NCBI GenBank assembly: GCA_023444055.1
Contig: JAEZRV010000024.1
Span: 1 to 64,000, forward strand
DNA length: 64,000 nt
Direction: 5' to 3'
From: Bacillota bacterium
Lineage (GTDB): Bacteria > Bacillota > Clostridia > Acetivibrionales > DSM-1351
Part shown: positions 9,248 to 18,798 of the stretch, in pieces
Layout of the letters: the number at the start of each line of letters is the position of its first letter
How positions within the stretch are numbered: the first letter of the stretch is position 1
Made by a program: the position numbers and the translations under genes
Notes under the pieces: generated by a model
Databases searched by the model: none
The model's input: only the letters and a program-made list of their open reading frames with translations
What the model was told of the DNA's origin: nothing

Positions 9248-12200
9248 ATGAAAAAACAGAGAAATAGTTTTAGAAAAATCATAGGGGCAGTGCTAGTGTT
9301 CGCAATACTTTCAGGCATGGTGCCCGGCTGGGGGCCGGCAGCAAACGCGGCACATGCTGAAGGAAATTTGCCTGTCATTGAAGGACAAGCGCCGACAAAC
9401 GGAGAAGGGGGAGCGGAAGAGCCTGGTGAGTCCCGGATTGAAACAAATACCGATGTTATAGTTCCACTGAATCAGAATATAGAGAACTTAACCCTTAAGA
9501 GCTACTCCATAGAGCCCGTCAGCGACCAAATGCTGGAGCTTTTGAACCAGGGATATCCCATCGATTCACCTCCCACCAGAACCATTACTATAACAAATAA
9601 TGGTGCAGAAAGTCTGTCAAATCTGTCGGTGGCACTTGACAAGGGTTGGAATAGCAGGTTTAAAATCACTAAAGCTCCTGCAGCCTCATTGAATAGCGGA
9701 GAGTCCATAACCTTTGATATAAAGCCCATAGACGGAATTTCAGCAGGAATCTATGCTGAAAACATAATAATATCGGCTGAAAACATGACAGCCGTAAAGT
9801 TCCGTGTAATCCAGCCTGTAGCTTATCCCCAGATGATGGTTATGCCAATTACAGGGGTACTTTTGACGGGAATGGCAGTACCGGCAGGCGGCGAGAAACC
9901 TACAGAAATATACGACTTATCAGTACCGGGAAATGTGGGAAGCTATTTTATATCAGGTCTTACGTGGAAAAATGCTGACGGAGCTCCGCCTACCTTAACT
10001 GATGACGGAAAGTTCATGGAGGGTCTGGCCTACAAAGCGGAAATAGAACTTACATCGGCTCCAATTAATAAGTTTCAGACGGCGAACCAGATAGTTATGA
10101 TTGATAAAGGAATGTCAGGAGCTCCAACCATAAGCGGAGGAGATGCGCCAGGAAACAAGCTGACATTTACAGTGACCTTTGGTGATTCCGGCATAAGTGA
10201 GGATTGGGCCGAGGTTGGAACAGGAACACTTGTGACTAACCAAATGACGTATCCGTCATTATTCATGGATGGAGATACTCCCTACATAGCATATACAAAC
10301 GTTCCTCCTTTTGATCCTAATTTTCCTAGTGAGCCTCATCCGGATTATTATGCAGGAATGGTGAAAAAATTCAACGGACATGCCTGGGTAGAGGTTGGAG
10401 GAAGAAAATATACCGCTGATAAAGACGAGGCAGTGTATACCTCCTTGTATGTATACGATGGTATTCCTTATGTGTCCTATGTAGAGCAAAATCCTTATAA
10501 CAACACGAGTGTGATTAGGGTAAAGAAATACGATGCCATGAAAGACGAATGGACGCTTTTGGGGGATGAGCTGAATAATGGCACAGGGATATTTACATCC
10601 ATATATGTGGATGAAGGAGTCCCTTATTTGGCATACATGTTGCTTGATATAGTGAACAACGTCAGCATCAATAAAATCGTGGTAAAGAAATATGAGGATG
10701 AGAAATGGGAAGATATAGGGATTGCGGGAAGCGATGCTGTTCACTGTAACGCAGGCGTCAAACTATTTGTATCTGAGGGAGTTCCCTATGTCTCCTATGC
10801 AATATTTATGGATCCTGCTGATTCCAAGGTAGACCTTGTGGTGAAGAAGTATGAGAGCGACAGTTGGAAAGAGTTGGGGAGAAAGGAAATAGAGGGGCAA
10901 GAACCGGATAGGACAAAATTTACCTCCCCCTTGCAGCGACCTGTGTCCTTATATGTGGACAGTGGTATAAAAGATGTAGATGATGACACCGTTTATGTGG
11001 CATATTCTAATGCAGATGTAAATCCAATTACTGAGCATTATAAGGCTGTAGTAATGAAGTATAAAGATGGCGTTTGGGGACAGCTGGGTGGTGCCGTGTC
11101 CAACGAGGACGGACTATCACCTTCTCTGTATGGATATGACGGAACTCTTTATGTTACATATTCGGGAGATTATCCGTTGATGCTCCATGTAAAGAAGTAT
11201 GAGGACGGCAGCTGGAAGCCGGTAGGGGAAGGCGGAGTTGCAGAGAAGTCAGCTATGGCTGCTATGTCTATGCATGAAGGAATCCCCCACGTGGTATATA
11301 TTTACGGGAATGCACAGGCATCGTCAGGTACGGTAAAGAAGTATCAGCCCACAGCATTGCCCACTTATGCAATAGCACCCATTGTAAGCCAAACCCTGGA
11401 ACCATTGACAGCAGGATATGTGAATGGCACGCAGCAGACCAAGACCATTACAGTGACAAAAACCGGTACAGAGGATTTGGAAAACCTGTCTGCGTCAATC
11501 AGTGGAGGAGCAAGCAGCAGCTTTGCAATTACCCAGCCTCTTATAACCACATTAAATAATGGTTCAACCTCCACCACCTTTACGGTAAAAGCTAAGGATG
11601 GACTTGACGCAGGAACCTATAATGAAACTGTGACCATATCGGCGGAGAATATGGTGCCGGTTACCTTCCCGGTAACTCAGCAGGTAAATGCAGGCGTACC
11701 TGGCGCACCCACCGGAGTGTCGGCAGCAACAACTGGCAGCGGAATAGCCACCGTTACCTTCACGCCGCCTGTAACCAACGGAGGCAGCCCTATCACCGGG
11801 TATGTGGCGACATCAAGTCCGGGAGGAATAACGGCAACGGCAGGAGCAAGCCCTATCACTGTAACAGGTTTGACAGACGGGACAAGCTACACCTTTACTG
11901 TAAAAGCCGTAAATGCAATTGGAAACAGTGCTGAATCAACACCTTCCAATGTTATAATCGCCGGAGAAAGTGACTCCGACTGGGTATTGGTAGGGAGTAA
12001 AGGGTTCTCGGCAGGAGATGCAAGGCAAATGATGCTGGTTGTGGATCATGGAACGCCTTATTTATCCTATGTGGACGCCAATAACAGCGATAAGGCAACT
12101 GTTATGAGCTATGACGGTGAGAACTGGGCGACTGTGGGTACTGCGGGATTCTCTGATAGTTCTGTGGGATTTACATCACTGCGCGTAGATAATGGTGTGC

Positions 12201-14620
12201 CATATGTGGCCTATCAGGATGCTACTGGTTCTTTATACAGGGCTACAGTTATGAAGTATGAGGGAGGCAGCTGGGAGCCGGTAGGAAATAAGGGGTTTTC
12301 AGCAGGAAGTGCATCAAATACCTCATTATATATATATGACGGAGTGCCCTATGTAGCCTATAAAGATGGGTATTACTCCGGTGCAGTCACGGTAATGATG
12401 TATGATGGGGATAGCTGGAAGCCGGTAGGAAATGCGGGATTTTCGGGAATTTCTTCAATGTTTACATCCTTGTACATTGACGGAGGGGTCCCCTATGTGG
12501 CCTTCTCAGATGGTTCAGCCAGCGGCAGGGCGACAGTGATGAAGTATAATGGAAGCCAATGGAGCACAGTGGGAAATGCAGGGTTTTCGGCAGGATTTGC
12601 GCAATATACTTCCTTATATGTGGACAATGGGGTGCCGTATGTCGCCTATATAGATAGTGGAAATAACAGCAAGGCAACGGTAATGCGATATAATGGGGAT
12701 GAATGGGAGCCGGTGGGAAAAGCGGGCTTTTCCACCAGCTACATAAGTTATCCCTCCTTATACATGAATGATGGGGTGCCTTATGTAGCCTACATAGATA
12801 GTGCAAGCAGCGGCAAGGCAACAGTAATGAAGTATAATGGGATTTCATGGGAGCCGGTAGGGCAAGCGGGACTTTCGCATGGAGCAGCAGGCTATACTTC
12901 CTTGTATATTGATGACGGAAAGATTTATGTGGCTTATGAGGATGGTACAGAGTACGGCAAGGCTACGGTGATGCGATACAGAAACTATAATATAGCTGCC
13001 ATCGGCAGTCAGAACATCCCTGCCTTGACGGAGGGATATGGCTCCGGTACACAGACAAGTAAGAGCATTACAGTGACAAATACCGGTACCGAGAACTTAT
13101 CAAACCTGTCGGTATCATTAAATACGGGAGAAAATAGCGCATTTGAAATTGCACAGTTACCTGGCGTATCTTTGAATAGCGGAGCAACCACAACTTTCAC
13201 GGTAAGAGCCAAGGACGGACTTACGGTGGGAACCTATACTGAAACAGTGACGGTATTGGCAAATAAAATGGCTCCAGTGACCTTTACGGTAACCCAGGTG
13301 GTAAATGCGAGACCTTCCACCGGAGGAGGAGGCAATATAACACCTTCCCCCACGCCGGAGCCTCAAGAGACCGGAGTGGAGGTGCTGGTCAACGGCAAGG
13401 CAGAAAATGCCGGCAAGGCCACCAACACAAAGGAAGGGAACAGAACTGTAACCACCATTGCGGTGGATGAAAAGAAGCTTGCGCAGAAGCTTGAGAGTGA
13501 AGGGAACAAGGCAGTGGTCACCATACCGGTGAACACAAAGGCCGATGTGGTAATCGGCGAGCTGAACGCACAGATGGTCAAGAACATGGAGAACAAAGCT
13601 GCCGTGTTGGAGCTAAGGACAGAAACAGCCATTTATAACATTCCTGCACAGCAGATCAATGTAGATGCAGTATCTGAAAAGCTAGGAAAGGATGTGGCCC
13701 TGCAGGATATCAAGATGCAGGTGTCCATTGTCAAATCATCGGAAGAAACGGTCAAGGTGCTGGAGAATTCTTCTAAGAAAGGCACCTTCACCATCGTGGC
13801 GCCTCCCATAGACTTCAGCATCAAAGGCAGCTATGGCGGCAAGATGGTGGAAGTGGACAAGTTCAATGTCTTTGTGGAAAGAACTGTGGCAATACCGGAT
13901 GGGGTGGATCCCAATAAGATTACTACCGGAATTATAGTGGAGCCCGACGGGGCGGTGAGGCATGTGCCGACCAGGGTGACCGTTATAAACGGCAGGTACT
14001 ATGCCAAGATTAACAGCTTGACCAACAGCACCTATTCCGTCGTATGGCATCCCTTAGAATTCAAAGATGCAGAGGGGCACTGGGCAAAGGAAGCTATCAA
14101 CGATATGGGCTCCAGGATGGTTATAAACGGAGTAGGCAACGACGTGTTCCAGCCAAATAGGAACATCACCCGTGCAGAATTTGCAGCCATAGTAGTAAAA
14201 GCCTTGGGGCTGAAGCCTGGCGTAGGGACTGAAAGCTTCAAGGACGTGCAGGATTCCGACTGGTACAGTGGTTACGTCAAGACGGCTGTTGAGTACAAAA
14301 TCGTGGCTGGATTCAGTGCGGACAGGTTCGGCCCTAATGACAGCATCACCCGCGAACAGGCCATGACCATGATTGCAAAGGCCATGAAGCTCACCTCGTT
14401 GAAGGGGGAGTTATCCGAAGGAGAGCTGCAGAAGCTTCTTGGAGCCTTTAAGGATGGAGGAAAAACAGCAGCCTATGCTAAAGAAAGCATCGCTGCATGC
14501 GTAAAGACAGGAATTGTGCTGGGCAAGACCGGCAGTACACTGGCACCCAAGGAAAACATCACCAGAGCGGAAGTTGCGGTGATTGTAAGAAAGCTGCTGC
14601 AAAAGGCAGATTTGATATAA
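9248..14620 (+). CDS. S-layer-homology surface protein with propeller-like repeats and an Fn3 domain
   Basis: A 1790-residue secreted protein anchored to the wall by S-layer homology (SLH) domains. I chose the ATG at 9248 because it begins a classical signal peptide (MKKQRNSFRK, hydrophobic core, ANAAHAEG); an upstream in-frame TTG or ATG would add an unsignal-like leader. The order is: signal (1-39), an Ig/ASH-like domain (about 82-190) and repeats of the type GVPYVAY...KKY...W..VG (about 318-700). A second ASH-like domain follows (705-815), then an Fn3 domain (817-908), a second block of regular 48-49 residue repeats (910-1246) and a third ASH-like domain (1248-1355). The end holds a GGGG/PTPEP linker, an unclassified conserved region (1380-1600) and three SLH repeats (1604-1790). 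The repeats look like blades of a beta-propeller, so adhesion or carbohydrate binding is likely. The 3' third is visibly richer in G+C than its neighbours. Confidence 0.92.
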   Translation: MKKQRNSFRKIIGAVLVFAILSGMVPGWGPAANAAHAEGNLPVIEGQAPTNGEGGAEEPGESRIETNTDVIVPLNQNIENLTLKSYSIEPVSDQMLELLNQGYPIDSPPTRTITITNNGAESLSNLSVALDKGWNSRFKITKAPAASLNSGESITFDIKPIDGISAGIYAENIIISAENMTAVKFRVIQPVAYPQMMVMPITGVLLTGMAVPAGGEKPTEIYDLSVPGNVGSYFISGLTWKNADGAPPTLTDDGKFMEGLAYKAEIELTSAPINKFQTANQIVMIDKGMSGAPTISGGDAPGNKLTFTVTFGDSGISEDWAEVGTGTLVTNQMTYPSLFMDGDTPYIAYTNVPPFDPNFPSEPHPDYYAGMVKKFNGHAWVEVGGRKYTADKDEAVYTSLYVYDGIPYVSYVEQNPYNNTSVIRVKKYDAMKDEWTLLGDELNNGTGIFTSIYVDEGVPYLAYMLLDIVNNVSINKIVVKKYEDEKWEDIGIAGSDAVHCNAGVKLFVSEGVPYVSYAIFMDPADSKVDLVVKKYESDSWKELGRKEIEGQEPDRTKFTSPLQRPVSLYVDSGIKDVDDDTVYVAYSNADVNPITEHYKAVVMKYKDGVWGQLGGAVSNEDGLSPSLYGYDGTLYVTYSGDYPLMLHVKKYEDGSWKPVGEGGVAEKSAMAAMSMHEGIPHVVYIYGNAQASSGTVKKYQPTALPTYAIAPIVSQTLEPLTAGYVNGTQQTKTITVTKTGTEDLENLSASISGGASSSFAITQPLITTLNNGSTSTTFTVKAKDGLDAGTYNETVTISAENMVPVTFPVTQQVNAGVPGAPTGVSAATTGSGIATVTFTPPVTNGGSPITGYVATSSPGGITATAGASPITVTGLTDGTSYTFTVKAVNAIGNSAESTPSNVIIAGESDSDWVLVGSKGFSAGDARQMMLVVDHGTPYLSYVDANNSDKATVMSYDGENWATVGTAGFSDSSVGFTSLRVDNGVPYVAYQDATGSLYRATVMKYEGGSWEPVGNKGFSAGSASNTSLYIYDGVPYVAYKDGYYSGAVTVMMYDGDSWKPVGNAGFSGISSMFTSLYIDGGVPYVAFSDGSASGRATVMKYNGSQWSTVGNAGFSAGFAQYTSLYVDNGVPYVAYIDSGNNSKATVMRYNGDEWEPVGKAGFSTSYISYPSLYMNDGVPYVAYIDSASSGKATVMKYNGISWEPVGQAGLSHGAAGYTSLYIDDGKIYVAYEDGTEYGKATVMRYRNYNIAAIGSQNIPALTEGYGSGTQTSKSITVTNTGTENLSNLSVSLNTGENSAFEIAQLPGVSLNSGATTTFTVRAKDGLTVGTYTETVTVLANKMAPVTFTVTQVVNARPSTGGGGNITPSPTPEPQETGVEVLVNGKAENAGKATNTKEGNRTVTTIAVDEKKLAQKLESEGNKAVVTIPVNTKADVVIGELNAQMVKNMENKAAVLELRTETAIYNIPAQQINVDAVSEKLGKDVALQDIKMQVSIVKSSEETVKVLENSSKKGTFTIVAPPIDFSIKGSYGGKMVEVDKFNVFVERTVAIPDGVDPNKITTGIIVEPDGAVRHVPTRVTVINGRYYAKINSLTNSTYSVVWHPLEFKDAEGHWAKEAINDMGSRMVINGVGNDVFQPNRNITRAEFAAIVVKALGLKPGVGTESFKDVQDSDWYSGYVKTAVEYKIVAGFSADRFGPNDSITREQAMTMIAKAMKLTSLKGELSEGELQKLLGAFKDGGKTAAYAKESIAACVKTGIVLGKTGSTLAPKENITRAEVAVIVRKLLQKADLI

Positions 14621-14644
14621 CAAAATGTAGATACTTTTAAAATC

Positions 14645-14684
14645 AGGTCTCAACGGAGATAAAATTTTCCGTTGAGACCTTTTG
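14645..14684 (+). terminator. Rho-independent terminator
   Basis: A perfect 13-bp inverted repeat (AGGTCTCAACGGA / TCCGTTGAGACCT, 10-nt loop) followed by TTTG. It lies 24 bp after the S-layer protein stop codon. Confidence 0.85.
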
Positions 14685-14772
14685 TTATAAAGGAGTAGTA
14701 ATGGCACTGCTGTTCTTAGGAGGAAGCAGCTGGAGCTTGATGGCAAACCAAAAGATAAAATTCATGCAAATA

Positions 14773-14834
14773 TGTGGCAGCTTTGTGGCAACACGCCACA
14801 ATCAATTTATACAATATATTGCTTATGATATAAT
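14773..14834 (+). promoter_or_regulatory. Putative promoter and operator of the two-component operon
   Basis: Three TGTGGC-type boxes sit close together: TGTGGC at 14773, and an inverted pair TTGTGGC (14783-14789) / GCCACAA (14795-14801). A TATAAT (14829-14834) follows about 40 bp before the regulator gene. The -35 (TTTATA) is poor, which would suit an activated or autoregulated promoter. This is inference from spacing only. Confidence 0.35.
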
Positions 14835-14873
14835 TGTGTCAATTATCAGAGGAGTTACAACGGAGGTAATACA

Positions 14874-15587
14874 ATGAACAAGCTCATTTATGCTGCAGAT
14901 GATGATGTGAGTATTAGAAATCTCATAAAGACCTTCCTGGTTAAAGAGGGATATGAGGTAGAGGTTTTTGAAAATGGTGATGCATTACTTGAGGCATTTA
15001 TAACCAGACAGGCTGATTTGGTTATTCTGGATGTCATGATGCCGGGTAGTGATGGCTTTACAATATGTTCATCAATAAGACAAAGATCCACAGTACCCAT
15101 CATTATGCTGACAGCCCGAGATACTGATGCTGATTATTACTCTGGCATTACCTTGGGCAGTGATGATTATTTTGTTAAGCCTGTTAGTCCTATTAAGCTT
15201 ACCCTGCGCGTAAAAGCTATATTAAGAAGAATAGATATGGATAAAGGTAAAGATGAAACGGATTCAATTGTATACGAAGATTTAAAAATACTACCTCAGG
15301 AAATGACAGCATACTGCAAAGAAAAAGAACTGCCTTTCACTATGACAGAATACAATCTTCTGTTGTATTTCCTCCAGAATTCATCCAGAGCTATTTCCAG
15401 AAAAGAACTGTTAAATAAAATCTGGGGCTTTGACAGCATAGTTGAGACCAGAGCAACGGATGATACAGTCAAACGCTTGCGGAAGAAATTATCCGATTTT
15501 GACAGTACGGTTATTATTGATACCATATGGGGTTATGGGTTTAAAATCAACAAAAAGGAAAAGGATACTGATTATGACAAGCTTTAA
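14874..15587 (+). CDS. OmpR/PhoB-family response regulator
   Basis: A 237-residue DNA-binding response regulator. The receiver domain (1-120) shows the acidic DDD near the start, the phospho-acceptor aspartate in VILDVMMPGSDG, the TA of MLTARD and the lysine of DDYFVKP. The C-terminal half is a winged-helix DNA-binding domain (about 130-232) with the typical end DTIWGYGFKI. It overlaps the sensor kinase gene by 14 bp, so the two are translationally coupled. The next operon, 180 bp after the kinase, encodes an ABC transport system and is the likely target. Confidence 0.93.
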   Translation: MNKLIYAADDDVSIRNLIKTFLVKEGYEVEVFENGDALLEAFITRQADLVILDVMMPGSDGFTICSSIRQRSTVPIIMLTARDTDADYYSGITLGSDDYFVKPVSPIKLTLRVKAILRRIDMDKGKDETDSIVYEDLKILPQEMTAYCKEKELPFTMTEYNLLLYFLQNSSRAISRKELLNKIWGFDSIVETRATDDTVKRLRKKLSDFDSTVIIDTIWGYGFKINKKEKDTDYDKL

Positions 15588-17094
15588 GAAAAGACTCCTT
15601 TTAATTTTGATAGGGGTTGTGTTTGTTAATTTTTTACTTATAGGGTTATCCTTCAATATATTGATAGGACAATATATCAAGAATCAGGCTGAAAAAGGAC
15701 TCCTTAGTTCAAGGTATTCAGTACAGGGCTTAGCTCCTACTACACCCATTACAGGCCCTCCTTATAAGCCTGTTAAAGATAAAGAGGGTGTATCTATTGT
15801 AAAGGGAGATGAAAAAGGTAAGACACAAGTACCTGATATTCTTATTATTCAGGGGGCTACGGGCTCATTACAAGAAAATATTTCAATCAACGCGGATGTG
15901 TTGGATATTATGAAAGCAGTTCCGGCAGAAGCATCTTTTATAGCAACTGATTATATAATATTTGATGAACATAACAAGGTTGTTTATCCTCTGGAATATT
16001 ATATCTCTAAAGAAACGAAAAACACTGTAGAGTACCTTTCAAATTACTTTAAGGAAAACAGAGACAAGTTTACCGACAGTTCACTGATAAAAACCACTGT
16101 TGGCAATAATACATTCTTTGCTTCGCTTCTTTTGAAAGACACATTTAATGCAAACTATAGTGTATTACTGTACACAGATATAACTCCTGCACAAAATTTT
16201 GCAAATAAGATTAATTATGTGCTTATAGCCGTACTGATACTTTCCGGAATTGTAACGATACTAGTGGGAATCCGCATGTACGGAGGACTAAATAAGGCAA
16301 TAAACAGCCTGTGCAGTTACGCTGAACAAATCGGACTTGGAAAATTTGATTCAGACCAGAGACAACATTATAGCTATGTAGAATTTAATCATCTTGCCAA
16401 TAGTATGAGTGATATGTCAAAAAAATTGGAATCCTATGACATGGAGAAACAGACGTTTTTTCAAAATATTTCTCATGAACTCCGTACACCACTCATGTCA
16501 ATTCAAGGTTATGCCGAAGGTATTGTACAGGAAGTTTTTGAGGACAATGTGGAAGCAGCTGATGTAATAGTAATACAGAGTGAAAAAATGCTGTCACTGG
16601 TAAATGAGCTGTTATATATATCTAGAATGGATAGCGGTCTGCAGCAGTTAAAAAGAACCAGGTTTGATGTTAAGGACGTACTGTTTGCATGTATGGAGGG
16701 CTTGAAAATAATAGCTAAAAGAGAGGGGAAAAATATTAGCACTGATTTCCCGAATTATTCTGTATATATTGAAGCTGACCGGGAACAGTTGATAAAAGCA
16801 ATTACAAATATATTAATAAATTGTATCAGGCATGCTAAGACAGAGGTAAACATAGCCTATGAGGTTGTTGGTAAAGAGATTAAAATAGAAATAACTGATG
16901 ATGGAAATGGGATTGCATTAAAGGATTTACCTCATGTATTTGAACGTTTCTATATGGGGGAAAACGGAAAATCCGGACTTGGATTATCTATAACCAAGGA
17001 AATTATCGAGAAGCACAAGGGGAAAGTCATTGCAGAAAATACAGACTTAGGAGCTAGGTTTACTATATTTCTCTTATTACCGGGGAATAGTTAA
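15574..17094 (+). CDS. Membrane sensor histidine kinase
   Basis: A 506-residue sensor kinase. The ATG at 15574, inside the end of the regulator gene, is preferred because it is followed directly by a membrane anchor (FKKRLLLILIGVVFVNFLL). An extracytoplasmic sensing domain (about 35-205) follows, then a second membrane helix (about 210-232), a HAMP-like linker, a dimerisation helix with the phospho-acceptor in SHELRTPL, and an ATPase domain with ITDDGNGI and GLGLSI. It phosphorylates the OmpR-type regulator encoded just upstream. The signal is unknown. The periplasm-facing domain is not one I can classify. Confidence 0.92.
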   Translation: MTSFKKRLLLILIGVVFVNFLLIGLSFNILIGQYIKNQAEKGLLSSRYSVQGLAPTTPITGPPYKPVKDKEGVSIVKGDEKGKTQVPDILIIQGATGSLQENISINADVLDIMKAVPAEASFIATDYIIFDEHNKVVYPLEYYISKETKNTVEYLSNYFKENRDKFTDSSLIKTTVGNNTFFASLLLKDTFNANYSVLLYTDITPAQNFANKINYVLIAVLILSGIVTILVGIRMYGGLNKAINSLCSYAEQIGLGKFDSDQRQHYSYVEFNHLANSMSDMSKKLESYDMEKQTFFQNISHELRTPLMSIQGYAEGIVQEVFEDNVEAADVIVIQSEKMLSLVNELLYISRMDSGLQQLKRTRFDVKDVLFACMEGLKIIAKREGKNISTDFPNYSVYIEADREQLIKAITNILINCIRHAKTEVNIAYEVVGKEIKIEITDDGNGIALKDLPHVFERFYMGENGKSGLGLSITKEIIEKHKGKVIAENTDLGARFTIFLLLPGNS

Positions 17095-17124
17095 GAATAA
17101 TTGAATAATGTCATCCATTTACCC

Positions 17125-17154
17125 AATTGGTCCTGCTCGGCAGGGCCAATTTTC
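17125..17154 (+). terminator. Rho-independent terminator
   Basis: A 12-bp stem (AATTGGTCCTGC / GCAGGGCCAATT, one G-T pair) with loop TCG, followed by TTTC. It separates the regulatory pair from the transporter operon. Confidence 0.7.
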
Positions 17155-17191
17155 TTGCCGAAAGAAAAATACTCTTGCCGCAATTTTGCCG
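17154..17191 (+). promoter_or_regulatory. Three direct TTGCCG repeats, candidate response-regulator boxes
   Basis: CTTGCCG at 17154, CTTGCCG at 17174 and TTTGCCG at 17185. The spacings of 20 and 11 bp place them on one face of the helix, as expected for OmpR/PhoB-type regulators. They lie about 80-115 bp before the solute-binding protein gene. A regulatory role is inference. Confidence 0.4.
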
Positions 17192-17271
17192 CATATCTTC
17201 GCTGATTTATCCTAGATTAAAAACGTATACTTGGTTTTGAAAACAAGTCCAATATATTTCAGGAGGTAAGA

Positions 17272-18789
17272 ATGAAAAAACTAACATCATTGCTTCTGGC
17301 AGCTGCAATGACATTTTCTATTGCAGCATGTGACAGCAGCAACAATAACCAAACAAGCAAAAGGGCAAATGAACCCAGCAACAACAAAGAGCAGATTACA
17401 GGGGAAATAACAGTTTCCTGCTATGAAGACATGATGTACAACATGTATCTTCACGAGGCAGGGAAGTTGTTTGAAAAAAAATATCCCGGAACAAAAATAA
17501 CTTTTGAGGGATTGTCGCCAATGCCTGAAATGAATGGGGGCGCATCAGCGGAAGCTGCTGGACCTGCTGCCCCGGTGGGTGTTTTAGGTGAAAAAGATGC
17601 ATCCAAAAAGTCGGATTATATTAAAAAAATAAATACCGAAATTATGAGCGGTAATGGCCCTGACCTTATTATGACAGATATAATACCATATTATAAATAT
17701 GCTGACAAAGGTATGCTTGAGAGTCTGGACAAATATATTGAAAATGATGCTGGCTTCAAGAAAACAGATTACAGGGAAAATGTTTTAAGTTCAAGCAAAT
17801 ATAATGGTAAGCAGTATGTACTTCCATTAGGTTTTAACTTTAATCTGTTCAGCTATGACGCACAATTCCTGGATAAGGAAGAGCAGAACATGTTAAAAAA
17901 CAAAAAGGAATACACTTTAGCAGAATTAGTGGATCTGGCAGGAAACTCCTTTGAGAAAAAGGAAAATGACGTTCTTAAATTATTTGATATATTTGGGGGC
18001 CAGGAATTCTTCAATAGCCTTTTCAATACAAGTTATGATAAGTACATAGATATACTGAACAAGAAAGCAAATTTCACAGACAGCAGTTTTTCAAAAATGT
18101 TAAAGCTATCAAAAGAAGTGGTTTCAAAAGGATATATAAAGGAAATAATTGCTTTTGATCCTGAAAAGGATGACCTGGAAGCTTTCAGAAAGGCTTTTAT
18201 GAATACCAGATATTATTATAATTTTCTAAGTAGTTATGACATTTTCAGATTTTTTGATACAGGTGCTTCCGGGGTTATGAAGGGTGATGGCGAAGTAATG
18301 GAGATTGGGAAACCATTTTCCAAGACCAGTGCCCTGGGCGGACTTATAAAGAGTGAGAGCGGTAAGAAACCACTGGAAATTTCAATGGGAGTGGTGATGA
18401 ATTCAAATTCAAAAAATAAGCAGACTGCGTGGGAATTCATCAAATTCATGGCAGGGGAGGAAATGCAGCAATCCTTATTCCTCAATGGCTTACCGATTAA
18501 TATAAAAGCAGGAGAACAAGCTGCAAAGCGTCAGGTATTAAGTAGTTATGGCAACCCGAAAGTGGATGAAAGTACCGAGGAATTAAACCAGGAGCAAAAG
18601 GAAGTGTATGATAAGTACTTGAAGCTTCTGGATGAAATGACAAATTCTCTTGACAACGTAATAATCAAGGACAGTATGCTGGATCAAATAGTGAAAACCG
18701 AGGTTAGAGCTTTCTTTGACGGTTCTAAAACACCAGATGAAGTGGCGAAAAACATACAGGCTAAAGTGGAACTATATCTGAATGAATAG
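17272..18789 (+). CDS. Extracellular solute-binding lipoprotein (carbohydrate ABC importer, family 1)
   Basis: A 505-residue lipoprotein. The signal peptide ends in the lipobox SIAAC, giving a diacylated cysteine at about 21, followed by an Asn/Ser-rich spacer. The body has the family-1 solute-binding pattern: VSCYEDMMYNMYLHEAGKLFEKKYPG at the start of the first lobe (shown here only as a region, about 46-72), a GNGPDLIMTD segment and a late WEFIKFMAG helix. An unusual Ala/Gly/Pro-rich insertion (about 85-105, near GASAEAAGPAAP) is probably a surface loop. It is the first gene of an operon with two permeases. The substrate is unknown, and the family covers sugars and peptides. Confidence 0.88.
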   Translation: MKKLTSLLLAAAMTFSIAACDSSNNNQTSKRANEPSNNKEQITGEITVSCYEDMMYNMYLHEAGKLFEKKYPGTKITFEGLSPMPEMNGGASAEAAGPAAPVGVLGEKDASKKSDYIKKINTEIMSGNGPDLIMTDIIPYYKYADKGMLESLDKYIENDAGFKKTDYRENVLSSSKYNGKQYVLPLGFNFNLFSYDAQFLDKEEQNMLKNKKEYTLAELVDLAGNSFEKKENDVLKLFDIFGGQEFFNSLFNTSYDKYIDILNKKANFTDSSFSKMLKLSKEVVSKGYIKEIIAFDPEKDDLEAFRKAFMNTRYYYNFLSSYDIFRFFDTGASGVMKGDGEVMEIGKPFSKTSALGGLIKSESGKKPLEISMGVVMNSNSKNKQTAWEFIKFMAGEEMQQSLFLNGLPINIKAGEQAAKRQVLSSYGNPKVDESTEELNQEQKEVYDKYLKLLDEMTNSLDNVIIKDSMLDQIVKTEVRAFFDGSKTPDEVAKNIQAKVELYLNE

Positions 18790-18798
18790 AGGAATATC

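Noticed and set aside
11975..12985. CRISPR-like or tandem DNA repeat array
   Set aside because: The periodicity is at protein level inside one open reading frame, with diverged bases and no spacers.
13736..14050. Minus-strand ORFs inside the S-layer gene and other large genes
   Set aside because: They lie opposite strongly supported coding sequence, have no ribosome binding sites and read as low-complexity shadows.
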